From the NCBI GenBank assembly GCA_022561895.1, contig JADFQH010000205.1:1-5841 (forward strand): a stretch of 5,841 nt of DNA, given 5' to 3'. The translations under genes were made by a program, and so were the position numbers. The DNA is from Methanobacteriota archaeon. GTDB lineage: Archaea; Halobacteriota; Halobacteria; Halobacteriales; Halalkalicoccaceae. Below are positions 1 to 5,225 of the stretch, one piece after another; the stretch's first letter is position 1, and every line of letters begins with the position of its first letter. The notes beneath the pieces were generated by a model. The model was not told where the DNA came from. It worked only from the letters and a program-made list of their open reading frames with translations, and ran no database searches.

Positions 1-343
1 ACGGTCTGAGGTCGCGATACGTCGCCGTTGCGACCGCTTCGGGGTAGACCCGCGCGGGGGCGACGCCGAGCGCCCGCGAGAGCGCGTTCGGTTCGACGTG
101 CGGCCCGAGTCGGGCGACAACCACGCCGCTCGTTTCGACATCGGCCGAAAGTTCACCATCGATGGCCCGCGCTCCGAGCGGTTCGATGAGATCGGCGAGC
201 ACGCCGATGTTCCGAAGCACCGTGATCGCCCCGCGAACGGTTTCGATACTAATCGTGAGGTGATTTCCGGTGCTGCTGACTGTTAGTGCTTGTCCTTCGA
301 CAGTGAGTTCGAGATCGGCTTCGACGGCGACGATCGCGCCCAT
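1..343 (-). CDS. Unrecognised haloarchaeal protein, C-terminus cut by the window edge
   Basis: An open frame reads leftward from an ATG at 343-341 to the window edge without a stop, giving 114 residues of a longer protein. It begins MGAIVAVEADLELTVEGQ and continues with alternating hydrophobic and polar stretches that suggest beta strands, followed by a more helical part (around VRGAITVLRNIGVLADLIE). There is no signal peptide, membrane segment or cysteine in the visible part. I do not recognise the family. The start lies only 5 bases after the stop of the 72-residue gene upstream, so the two are very probably cotranscribed. The ATG is preceded by a weak purine-rich stretch (GAGCGGG on the minus strand). 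Codon use is typical of the other genes here, which supports real coding. Confidence 0.75.
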   Translation of the reverse strand, partial: MGAIVAVEADLELTVEGQALTVSSTGNHLTISIETVRGAITVLRNIGVLADLIEPLGARAIDGELSADVETSGVVVARLGPHVEPNALSRALGVAPARVYPEAVATATYRDLRP

Positions 344-348
344 CCCGC

Positions 349-567
349 TCAGTCGCGTTCCTGCGTCGTGATCCGCATCGTTCCGTCGACGCGCCACTGG
401 GCGTAGTCGGCGTCCTCGCCCGTTTTGCTCGGTACGTCGACCTCCATGTCCTCGAACTCGTAGGTGATCTCCGCACCGCGGCCCGTCAGTCTGTCGTACA
501 GCCCGATCGCGAGATCCGGCCACGTCTGACTCTCCTCGACTCGCTCGCTTTGGTCATCGCTACTCAT
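349..567 (-). CDS. Small acidic conserved-looking protein (72 aa), function unknown
   Basis: The protein is 72 residues, starts MSSDDQSERVEESQTWPDLA and ends with a TGA at 351-349. The frame stays open upstream to an ATG at 798, but that extension runs through the promoter region and into the divergent cupin gene and has uncharacteristic composition, so I place the start at 567. A minus-strand AGGAG lies 10 bases before this ATG and a TATA-like box (TATAAGG) lies about 33 bases before it. After an acidic N-terminal tail (residues 1-14) comes a compact part with a probable amphipathic helix (WPDLAIGLYDRLTGRG, 16-31), then strands (AEITYEFEDMEVDVP, 32-46, and WRVDGTMRITT, 58-68). No catalytic motif, cysteine or membrane segment is present. 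I do not recognise a named family. It is the first gene of a likely two-gene or longer minus-strand operon. Confidence 0.8.
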   Translation of the reverse strand: MSSDDQSERVEESQTWPDLAIGLYDRLTGRGAEITYEFEDMEVDVPSKTGEDADYAQWRVDGTMRITTQERD

Positions 568-596
568 GATGCGATAGCTCCTAAGGACGACAGCCA

Positions 597-603
597 CCTT
601 ATA
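597..603 (-). promoter_or_regulatory. TATA-like box for the 72-aa gene
   Basis: On the minus strand the sequence reads TATAAGG, centred about 33 bases before the ATG at 567. An archaeal TATA box is usually about 25-27 bases before the transcription start, which would put the start near 574 and leave a very short leader. That would exclude the AGGAG at 578-582 from the transcript, so only one of the two signals may be in use. This rests on spacing and composition only. Confidence 0.45.
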
Positions 604-640
604 GTTCGGATTGACTCGATAAGCCGACACGATCCCAGGG

Positions 641-646
641 ATTTTT
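641..646 (+). promoter_or_regulatory. Possible TATA-like element for the cupin gene
   Basis: The A/T run ATTTTT sits in GC-rich DNA and is centred about 27 bases before the ATG at 671, the spacing expected for a leaderless haloarchaeal transcript. It is a poor TATA match. The TTATAG at 599-604 is an alternative that would give a leader of roughly 40 bases. The 103-base divergent gap 568-670 holds no other clear feature. Confidence 0.3.
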
Positions 647-670
647 GTCCACCGTAGCCGATAGAACGGT

Positions 671-1042
671 ATGTACTCACACACCACTATCGATGACATC
701 GAACGACGGTCGATAAACGGTATCGATCCCGTGTTCCGTTCGATCGGCGACGAACTCGGCTCCAAAGAGATGCGTCCAAGCGTCTGGGAGTACCCCAAGG
801 GCGCGTCGAACCAGCGCCATCGCCAAGAAAAACAGGAGGAGTTCTACTATGTGCTCTCGGGGCGGTTCGAGCTAGAGGTTGGGGACGAAACGCTCGAACT
901 CGCGGCGGGCGACGTTGCGGTCGTCGATCCCGACGAATGGCGCAAGCTCATCGCCCGAGAGGACTCGAAACTGCTGGCGGTCGGTGCACCAGCCGGGGAC
1001 GACGGCGACCTCATGGACGACGGGATCCTCTACGAAGAGTGA
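671..1042 (+). CDS. Small single-domain cupin protein
   Basis: The protein is 123 residues and has one cupin beta-barrel, roughly residues 33-106. Cupin motif 1 is visible as GASNQRHRQEKQEEFYYVLSG (44-64), with H50, the acidic pair E56/E57 and the closing G64. Motif 2 is GDVAVVDPDEWRK (80-92). In canonical metal cupins motif 1 has HxH plus Glu and motif 2 has a His. Here the second His of HxH is Q52 and the motif 2 His position is occupied by W90/R91, so at most two of the four usual ligands remain. The fold call is firm, but metal binding and enzymatic activity are doubtful, and a ligand-binding or structural role is possible. It has no DNA-binding domain, so it is not a cupin-type regulator. 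It is divergent from the 72-aa gene and overlaps the EthD-like gene tail to tail by 13 bases. The start is the only reasonable ATG after the intergenic gap. Confidence 0.9.
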   Translation: MYSHTTIDDIERRSINGIDPVFRSIGDELGSKEMRPSVWEYPKGASNQRHRQEKQEEFYYVLSGRFELEVGDETLELAAGDVAVVDPDEWRKLIAREDSKLLAVGAPAGDDGDLMDDGILYEE

Positions 1043-1353
1043 TCGAACTGAACCATCTCCTCGACAACGAGTGACGGAGAGGCCTCCAAGTCGATGAACT
1101 CCTCGGCGTCGGCCTGTACGCGCTCGCCCTCGGGGGATTCGAACGCCGCAGCGAGATCTTCCGTGGAATCGAAGTAGAGTTCGACGATGCCGTCGTAGCC
1201 CGCCTTCTCGGGATCGCGGGGGGTCGAGGTGACGTATTTTTCGAGATGGGGGAGCTGACCTGCGATCTCCGTGTGCTCGCCCATCCAGCGTTCTTTGAAC
1301 TCCTCGTGGGTGATATCCTCGGCTCGCAACAGCAGCTGTACCATCTTGATCAT
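1030..1353 (-). CDS. EthD-family ferredoxin-like (dimeric alpha/beta barrel) protein
   Basis: The protein is 107 residues. It starts MIKMVQLLLRAEDITHEEF and shows the EthD pattern: an N-terminal strand (MVQLLLR), the D-ITHEEFKERWMGEH helix ending at H27, then LPHLEKYV (35-41) with Y40, a second strand with GIVELYF (55-61), a helix with EDLAAAFESPEGERVQADAEEF (65-86), and a C-terminal strand (LVVEEMVQF). The length is typical for the family. EthD proteins form dimeric ferredoxin-like barrels. Many act on or bind small aromatic or lipophilic compounds, but the specific reaction is usually unknown, as here. Two ATGs are available (1353 and 1344). The first gives the usual 'M-K-V' start and is preferred. 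The stop lies inside the 3' end of the convergent cupin gene. Confidence 0.88.
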   Translation of the reverse strand: MIKMVQLLLRAEDITHEEFKERWMGEHTEIAGQLPHLEKYVTSTPRDPEKAGYDGIVELYFDSTEDLAAAFESPEGERVQADAEEFIDLEASPSLVVEEMVQFDHSS

Positions 1354-1400
1354 GGCTGTGCCTCGTTCGCCAGCGGTTTCGGCCTATCGGTTTTCGCTAC

Positions 1401-1408
1401 GGTTATGA
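1401..1408 (+). promoter_or_regulatory. TATA-like box upstream of the 61-aa gene and cutA
   Basis: GGTTATGA is centred about 27 bases before the ATG at 1432, the spacing expected of a leaderless archaeal transcript. This supports 1432 over the upstream in-frame ATG at 1405, which lies inside the box. The same GGTTATG string occurs about 28 bases before the start at 2695. The gap to the divergent EthD-like gene (1354-1431) has no other clear element. A weak CGATAGG on the minus strand at 1383-1389 could serve the EthD-like gene. Confidence 0.4.
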
Positions 1409-1431
1409 GTGTGCGCTCCTTTGTCACGATT

Positions 1432-1617
1432 ATGTTAGCGCGTACCGAGCTGCGAACGCCACAGAAGCGTGCATGCGAGTGTTGTAGTCGATACGAGGTA
1501 TGGGACACGGACGACGGATTCTGGAAAATCGCGACCGATGACAACGAACGACTGACCGGCAACCCCCACTGTATCCACGAGTGGGACATCGACGGCACCT
1601 TCCGCCCCTTCGAGTAG
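1432..1617 (+). CDS. Small Cys/His-rich protein (61 aa), possible zinc or metal binder
   Basis: With the start at 1432 the protein is 61 residues, begins MLARTELRTPQKRACECC and ends WDIDGTFRPFE. It carries a C-x-C-C cluster (C15, C17, C18) and a second cluster H-C-x-x-type near the end (PHCIHEWD: H46, C47, H49). The 27-residue separation of two Cys/His clusters resembles a small zinc-ribbon or other metal site, though no named domain is recognised. The middle part (VWDTDDGFWKIATDD) is rich in Trp and Asp. The frame stays open upstream to 1246, but that part overlaps the divergent EthD-like gene and its composition looks non-coding. An ATG at 1405 (adding nine residues) is the main alternative start. 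The stop codon is directly followed by the cutA ATG, so the two are almost certainly one transcript, which hints at a metal-related role. Confidence 0.75.
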   Translation: MLARTELRTPQKRACECCSRYEVWDTDDGFWKIATDDNERLTGNPHCIHEWDIDGTFRPFE

Positions 1618-1926
1618 ATGCCGACGGCGTATATCACCGCACCGTCCGACGCCGCCCCCTCGCTCGCGCGCACCCTCGTTGAGGAACGCCTTGCCGCCTG
1701 CGTCAACCGCCTCCCCTGCAGCTCGACCTATCGCTGGAACGGCGAGATAATCGAGGACGAGGAAGTGATCCTTCTTGCGAAAACCACCGATGAGCGCTAT
1801 CCCGACCTCGTTTCGCGCGTCGAAGCCGAACACCCATACGAGGTGCCCTGTATCGAGCGATTCGACGAGGAAGACGTGCTTCCGGCGTTTTCCGAGTGGA
1901 TCACGGACTCGACGAGCGACCGCTAG
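1618..1926 (+). CDS. cutA: Divalent-cation tolerance protein CutA
   Basis: The protein is 102 residues, the usual CutA length. Family landmarks appear in order: an N-terminal strand (MPTAYITAPS), the helix ending LAACVN (25-30), the S-x-YRW-x-G-EI element (36-44), the EDEEVILLAKT segment (46-56) and HPYEVP (72-77), followed by a C-terminal helix with W94. CutA forms a very stable PII-like trimer and is associated with copper and other divalent metal tolerance, although its precise job is unsettled. Cysteines are at 28, 34 and 78. It starts immediately after the stop of the 61-residue Cys/His protein (TAGATG), which implies translational coupling. Its TAG stop shares the palindrome CTAG with the stop of the convergent phosphatase gene. 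It has no signal peptide, so it is cytoplasmic. Confidence 0.95.
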   Translation: MPTAYITAPSDAAPSLARTLVEERLAACVNRLPCSSTYRWNGEIIEDEEVILLAKTTDERYPDLVSRVEAEHPYEVPCIERFDEEDVLPAFSEWITDSTSDR

Positions 1927-2594
1927 CGAAGCGCCGACAGCACCGACAGCGCACCCTCCACGTAGCTCTCTTCGAGGACGACGTCTGCGGCCGTCCGCGC
2001 CGCTCTGTCGGCGTTTGCCACCGCGAACGACCGGCCCGCAACCTCGAACGTCGAAACGTCGTTCTCCGAGTCCCCAATCGCGACGAACTCCTCGGAAGTG
2101 CGATCGAGCACGTCACAGATCGCGCACAATCCCTCGCCCTTCGTGATCGCCGGGTCCTTCACGTGGTAGGCGTAGCCCGTATCCACGACTTCGAGACCGT
2201 GATCGTCGGCGATAGTTTCGAGGGGAGCCAGCGGCGAGGCGCGGTTAACTGCCACTTCGGTCTCGCGCCAGCGGTTCACCAGATCGCTCTCACCCCAGCC
2301 CAGATCGTATCCTACCTCGCGGTACTCGCGTGCGACCTCGCGGGCGGCGCTCGCCTCGCCCACGATTTCGATCTCGTCGCCAGCGAGGACGATCCCGCCG
2401 TTTTCGGCGATAACCAGAGGGGGGATGCCGACGAACTGACAGAGCGCAACCGGGTATGGAAACGCCTTGCCGGTGGCGATCACCACGGGAGAAGGCCACT
2501 CGCGCAGCTCCTCGAACACCCGTGGGCCGATCGCGCTCGAGCCATCGCCGCGAGTAATCGTCCCGTCGATATCGAGAACGAGCGGTGGAGTCAT
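1923..2594 (-). CDS. pgp: Archaeal phosphoglycolate phosphatase, HAD superfamily (Cof/IIB type)
   Basis: The protein is 223 residues, matching the archaeal phosphoglycolate phosphatase family. All four HAD motifs are present: motif I DIDGT with nucleophile D8 and acid/base D10, motif II T41 in VVIATGK, motif III K152 in AITKGEGL, and motif IV GDSEND with Mg2+ ligands D175 and D179. The type IIB cap lies between motifs II and III, about residues 65-145. The expected reaction is hydrolysis of 2-phosphoglycolate to glycolate and phosphate. The family is close to other Cof-type sugar phosphatases, so the substrate is inferred from length and overall pattern. The ATG at 2594 is the first start after the promoter gap. 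It is a single gene, divergent from the symporter operon and convergent with cutA, sharing its CTAG stop. Confidence 0.88.
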   Translation of the reverse strand: MTPPLVLDIDGTITRGDGSSAIGPRVFEELREWPSPVVIATGKAFPYPVALCQFVGIPPLVIAENGGIVLAGDEIEIVGEASAAREVAREYREVGYDLGWGESDLVNRWRETEVAVNRASPLAPLETIADDHGLEVVDTGYAYHVKDPAITKGEGLCAICDVLDRTSEEFVAIGDSENDVSTFEVAGRSFAVANADRAARTAADVVLEESYVEGALSVLSALR

Positions 2595-2615
2595 ACCCAG
2601 TGTTCGAACGCCGGC

Positions 2616-2623
2616 GGTTAAAC
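2616..2623 (-). promoter_or_regulatory. TATA-like box for the phosphoglycolate phosphatase gene
   Basis: The minus strand reads GTTTAACC, an A/T-rich island in GC-rich DNA centred about 26 bases before the ATG at 2594. The spacing fits a leaderless haloarchaeal transcript. No Shine-Dalgarno sequence precedes the ATG, which agrees with this. Confidence 0.45.
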
Positions 2624-2646
2624 TGGCGGCGATCCTCTTTCAGTTC

Positions 2647-2669
2647 CTATATCAACATCAACGGTTATG
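2647..2669 (+). promoter_or_regulatory. Promoter region of the symporter/acyl-CoA synthetase operon
   Basis: Two TATA-like strings occur here: CCTATATC at 2647-2654 and GGTTATG at 2663-2669. The second lies about 28 bases before the ATG at 2695 and would give a leaderless transcript. The first would give a leader of about 20 bases that could include the GGGGA just before the start. A tandem ATCAAC ATCAAC (2651-2662) lies between them. Which box is used cannot be decided from sequence. Confidence 0.45.
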
Positions 2670-2694
2670 TCGCTCCTCTTTGTTATGGGGATAG

Positions 2695-3189
2695 ATGGCA
2701 CGAAACGTACTCATGGCAGGGATCGGAGCGATATCGGTCGCGCTGCTCGTAATCGGCGCGCTCGGAGCCTACCGACTCTTTTCGTATCTAGCCGCACTGT
2801 TCATTCTCGCAGTTATCGCTGTCCCGTCGATCGAAGCGGGGAGTAGCGAACGCTCGCTCGCACCGTTTACCGGATTGCTCGGCGGTTTAGCACTCTTGTT
2901 TTTCGGCGGGCTTACCGGCATCTGGCTGCTCTGGGAGCCCGGCGTCACCGAGTACACCTATCTGCTCGGGCTCCCCGAACCGACGTTCGTCTATCTCCTC
3001 TTTATCTGGATCCTCCCCCTCCTGGGAGCGATCTACTACTCGCTGATCTTCGACCGGATCGGGAGCGAGGAGATCGTCGAAGGAATCCTCTCGGAGGCGC
3101 GCACGGCCCAAAAACGAGAATCGTTCCCGCTCGCGCCGGATCAGGTCGAGCGCACGACCGATCTAGAGGTGGAGGCGACCGATGATTGA
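2695..3189 (+). CDS. Small four-helix membrane protein, putative symporter partner
   Basis: The protein is 164 residues. Four hydrophobic segments are clear at about 5-26, 28-44, 60-80 and 98-118, followed by a charged C-terminal tail (120-164, rich in Glu and Asp). I do not recognise a named family. Its fourth segment (PEPTFVYLLFIWILPLLGAI) resembles the layout of small membrane proteins such as YhdT or DUF3311 that sit directly upstream of sodium:solute symporters in bacteria, but those are usually shorter (about 70-110 residues), so this is analogy and not assignment. It is the first gene of the operon, and its last 8 bases overlap the symporter start, so the two are translationally coupled. 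The likely role is as an accessory or stabilising subunit of that transporter. A second in-frame ATG at 2713 is possible but would remove part of the first helix. Confidence 0.85.
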   Translation: MARNVLMAGIGAISVALLVIGALGAYRLFSYLAALFILAVIAVPSIEAGSSERSLAPFTGLLGGLALLFFGGLTGIWLLWEPGVTEYTYLLGLPEPTFVYLLFIWILPLLGAIYYSLIFDRIGSEEIVEGILSEARTAQKRESFPLAPDQVERTTDLEVEATDD

Positions 3190-4762
3190 GCATCTGCTCC
3201 CGCTCCAAGAGGAGGGAATTCCCGTCGCGGACGACCCGGTGATCATCGCTTTTGGTGGAGCCTACCTGCTGATCGTCATTCTCATCGGCGTCTGGGGCTA
3301 CCTACAGACGAACTCGACGAGCGATTTCCTCATCACCGGAAAGAGCGTCGGGACATGGGTGCTCGCGATGACCGCCTTCTCCGTTATCCAGTCCGGCTTC
3401 GGCTTCGTCGGCGGCCCGGAGCTCGTCTTCGAGTTCGGGACGACCGCACTCTGGATCTTCTTTACCGCCCCGCTCGGTTTTCTCGTAACGTGGGTCGTCC
3501 TCGCAAAGCGAATGCGAATCCTCGCCGATATCAGAAACGTGCTGACGCTTGCGGATGCGACCTACGTTCGCTTCGAAAGCGAGTGGGTCCGCGGGCTTAC
3601 CGGTGTGGCCGTCGCCCTCGGCGTCATCGCCTATCTGGCCGTGAACCTCGCTGCCCTCCAGTTCGTCATGCGCGCGATCTTCGGCATCCCGCTCATCTGG
3701 GGACTACTGGGCGGCGCACTCATCCTCCTTCTCTACAGCATGCTCGGCGGAATGATTGCAGGAGTGTGGACCGACTTCCTCCAGGCGATTACGATGATCG
3801 TCGGCGCGGTGTTCGTCTTCGCCTACGCCCTCTCCTTTGGCGGCGGCATGGCGGGTATCTCCCAGAACCTTGCAACGGCAGACCCCGCGCTCATCTCACC
3901 GTTCGGCGCGCTCGGCGGGGCGACAACCGCCGTTCTGGTCGGGATCTCGTGGTGGTTCCTCTTTTCGGTCGGCGCGGCCGGACAGCCCCACTTGATCACG
4001 AAGTTCTACATGAGCCGGAACATGACGATCCTGAAGTGGGGCGCGCCCATTGCGGCGATCTCCTATGCGATTTCGAGCCTGATCGCCTTCTCGGCGGGGC
4101 TATCCATGCGCGCACAGGTCGAAACCGGTGCGGTCGCACAGACCTTCAGCGCGAGCGAGGTCGGACCCGTTTTCGTCCTCGCTTACACCCCGAGCGTCGT
4201 GGCCGGTCTCGTGCTTGCCGCCCTCCTCGCGGCGATCATGTCCACGAGCGACTCCTTTTTGAATATCGGCGCAGCAGCCATCTCTCGAGATATTCCGCGG
4301 GCGATGGGTCGCCCGATCACGGACGACAAAACCGAACTCCGTGTTACGCAGGGTGCGCTTGCAGGACTGACGGTGCTCTCGACGATCGTCGTCTTCTACT
4401 CACAGGCGCTCGTGGGCATTCTTGGCGCGATCAGCTGGGGCTTTTTCGCCGCGGCGTTCGTTCCGGTCGTCGTACTGGGGCTGAACTGGAAGGGAGCGAC
4501 CAAGGAGGGTGCGGTCGCGGCTCTCGTCGTCGGGATGCTCTTCAACATCGTTTACAACGTGATCCCGGAAGCGGCGGAGATCACGGGAGCCGAATGGATA
4601 GGCAACGCCGTTTTAGCGACCTATCCGTACCCTGCGGAAGTACCCGCAGAAGCGATCTCCCTGCTGGTCGCGATCGCCGTCTTCGTCTTCGTCTCGCTCG
4701 CTACCCAGAACCGCGAAGGGAATACGCTTCCTGCTGACCTTCACGCCCTGATCGAACGATGA
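3182..4762 (+). CDS. Sodium:solute symporter (SSS family), PanF-like branch, probable carboxylate uptake
   Basis: The protein is 526 residues and almost wholly membrane-embedded, with about 13 hydrophobic segments, as in the SSS (LeuT-fold) family. Family landmarks are SDFLITGKSVGTWVLAMTAF (47-66), GGPE in the first broken helix (77-80), GGMIAGVWTDFLQA (189-202, the usual SSS signature region), GQPHLITKFYM (267-277), and AAIMSTSDSFLN (350-361), where S354/T355 match the serine/threonine of the conserved Na2 site. The VLAMT...S...F-x-GGP pattern in helix 1 is closer to the pantothenate permease PanF than to proline PutP. In particular the Asp55 of PutP is replaced (I69 by my alignment). It acts at the cell membrane and should couple Na+ entry to solute uptake. 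The downstream acyl-CoA synthetase makes an organic acid the likeliest substrate, which is inference. Residues after about 508 form a short cytoplasmic tail. Confidence 0.93.
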   Translation: MIEHLLPLQEEGIPVADDPVIIAFGGAYLLIVILIGVWGYLQTNSTSDFLITGKSVGTWVLAMTAFSVIQSGFGFVGGPELVFEFGTTALWIFFTAPLGFLVTWVVLAKRMRILADIRNVLTLADATYVRFESEWVRGLTGVAVALGVIAYLAVNLAALQFVMRAIFGIPLIWGLLGGALILLLYSMLGGMIAGVWTDFLQAITMIVGAVFVFAYALSFGGGMAGISQNLATADPALISPFGALGGATTAVLVGISWWFLFSVGAAGQPHLITKFYMSRNMTILKWGAPIAAISYAISSLIAFSAGLSMRAQVETGAVAQTFSASEVGPVFVLAYTPSVVAGLVLAALLAAIMSTSDSFLNIGAAAISRDIPRAMGRPITDDKTELRVTQGALAGLTVLSTIVVFYSQALVGILGAISWGFFAAAFVPVVVLGLNWKGATKEGAVAALVVGMLFNIVYNVIPEAAEITGAEWIGNAVLATYPYPAEVPAEAISLLVAIAVFVFVSLATQNREGNTLPADLHALIER

Positions 4763-4785
4763 CCGAAGTTCAGAAAAAACGATGA
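4759..4785 (+). other. Eight-codon mini-ORF bridging the symporter and the next gene
   Basis: The sequence ATG ACC GAA GTT CAG AAA AAA CGA TGA encodes MTEVQKKR. Its ATG overlaps the symporter stop as ATGA (4759-4762), and its TGA overlaps the next gene's start as ATGA (4782-4785). It therefore fills the only gap in an otherwise overlapping operon. It could be a translational relay or simply chance in a 19-base spacer. Expression is unproven. Confidence 0.3.
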
Positions 4786-5225
4786 GCGAAGCGCGCCTCG
4801 GGCAGCTGACCGGCTGGGTCCGCCGCCGTCCGAGTTCGCTCGAGTTCTGGGAGCTCTTCGTAACGAGCGACCGACTCATCTGGTGTTTCGTCGGCGAGAC
4901 GTTCTCCTCGGCGCTGCTGCGTGCCGACATGGGCGAACGCGCCCGCGACGAACTCGACTCGCTGACGCTCGATGAGATCGCGGCGTACAACGAACGAAAC
5001 TTCGAGATCCCCCTCGATTCACTCTCCTCCCTGCGACTCGTCCGTGGAACGCGCTTTCGACGCACTCGGCTCGAAATCGCGTGGAACGGCGAGGATCGGA
5101 CACTCTACAGCACGAAATCGAGCGACCCCCAAGGGGAGCTGATAGAAACGCTGGCCGACGACCCTCGTTTAGAAGGGCTCTCGGTCGAGACGACAACACC
5201 CTCCTCATTCTTCGACAGACGATGA
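4782..5225 (+). CDS. Small soluble protein (147 aa), possible PH-like fold, function unknown
   Basis: The protein is 147 residues, hydrophilic, and has no membrane segment. It begins MSEARLGQLTGWVRRRPSS. The arrangement FWELFVTSDRLIWCFVGE (22-39), then a charged helix, then IPLDSLSSLRLVRGTRFRRTRLEIAW (76-101) and RTLYSTKSSDPQGELIETLADDPR looks like the strand pattern of bacterial PH-like domains, in which 'TxxRL' and 'IPLxxLxxL' stretches precede a final helix. I hold this only as a fold guess. No catalytic residues are evident. Its position between the symporter and the acyl-CoA synthetase, with an ATGA overlap to the latter, suggests a role in regulating or coupling transport and activation. 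Its start is set by the ATGA overlap with the mini-ORF, and no closer ATG fits. Confidence 0.82.
   Translation: MSEARLGQLTGWVRRRPSSLEFWELFVTSDRLIWCFVGETFSSALLRADMGERARDELDSLTLDEIAAYNERNFEIPLDSLSSLRLVRGTRFRRTRLEIAWNGEDRTLYSTKSSDPQGELIETLADDPRLEGLSVETTTPSSFFDRR

Noticed and set aside
568..798. Upstream extension of the 72-aa minus-strand gene to an ATG at 798
   Set aside because: The extension covers the divergent promoter and the cupin 5' end, and includes the TATA-like box. Its composition is not acidic like the rest.
1246..1431. Upstream extension of the 61-aa gene to an ATG at 1246
   Set aside because: It lies opposite the EthD-like gene and its promoter. The composition is unlike the acidic coding regions, and a TATA-like box sits just upstream of 1432.
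2602..2609. Eight-base palindrome GTTCGAAC in front of the phosphatase gene
   Set aside because: Short TCGA-centred palindromes are common by chance in haloarchaeal DNA, and there is no second copy or longer symmetry to make it an operator.
1896..2621. A 241-residue plus-strand open frame opposite the phosphatase
   Set aside because: It is antisense to a phosphatase with all four HAD motifs and has no start signal or recognisable pattern.
3355..4737. A 460-residue open frame on the plus strand inside the symporter gene
   Set aside because: It is an out-of-frame shadow. The translation is dominated by Arg, Gly and Pro, as expected from GC-rich third positions, while the overlapping frame encodes a clear SSS transporter.
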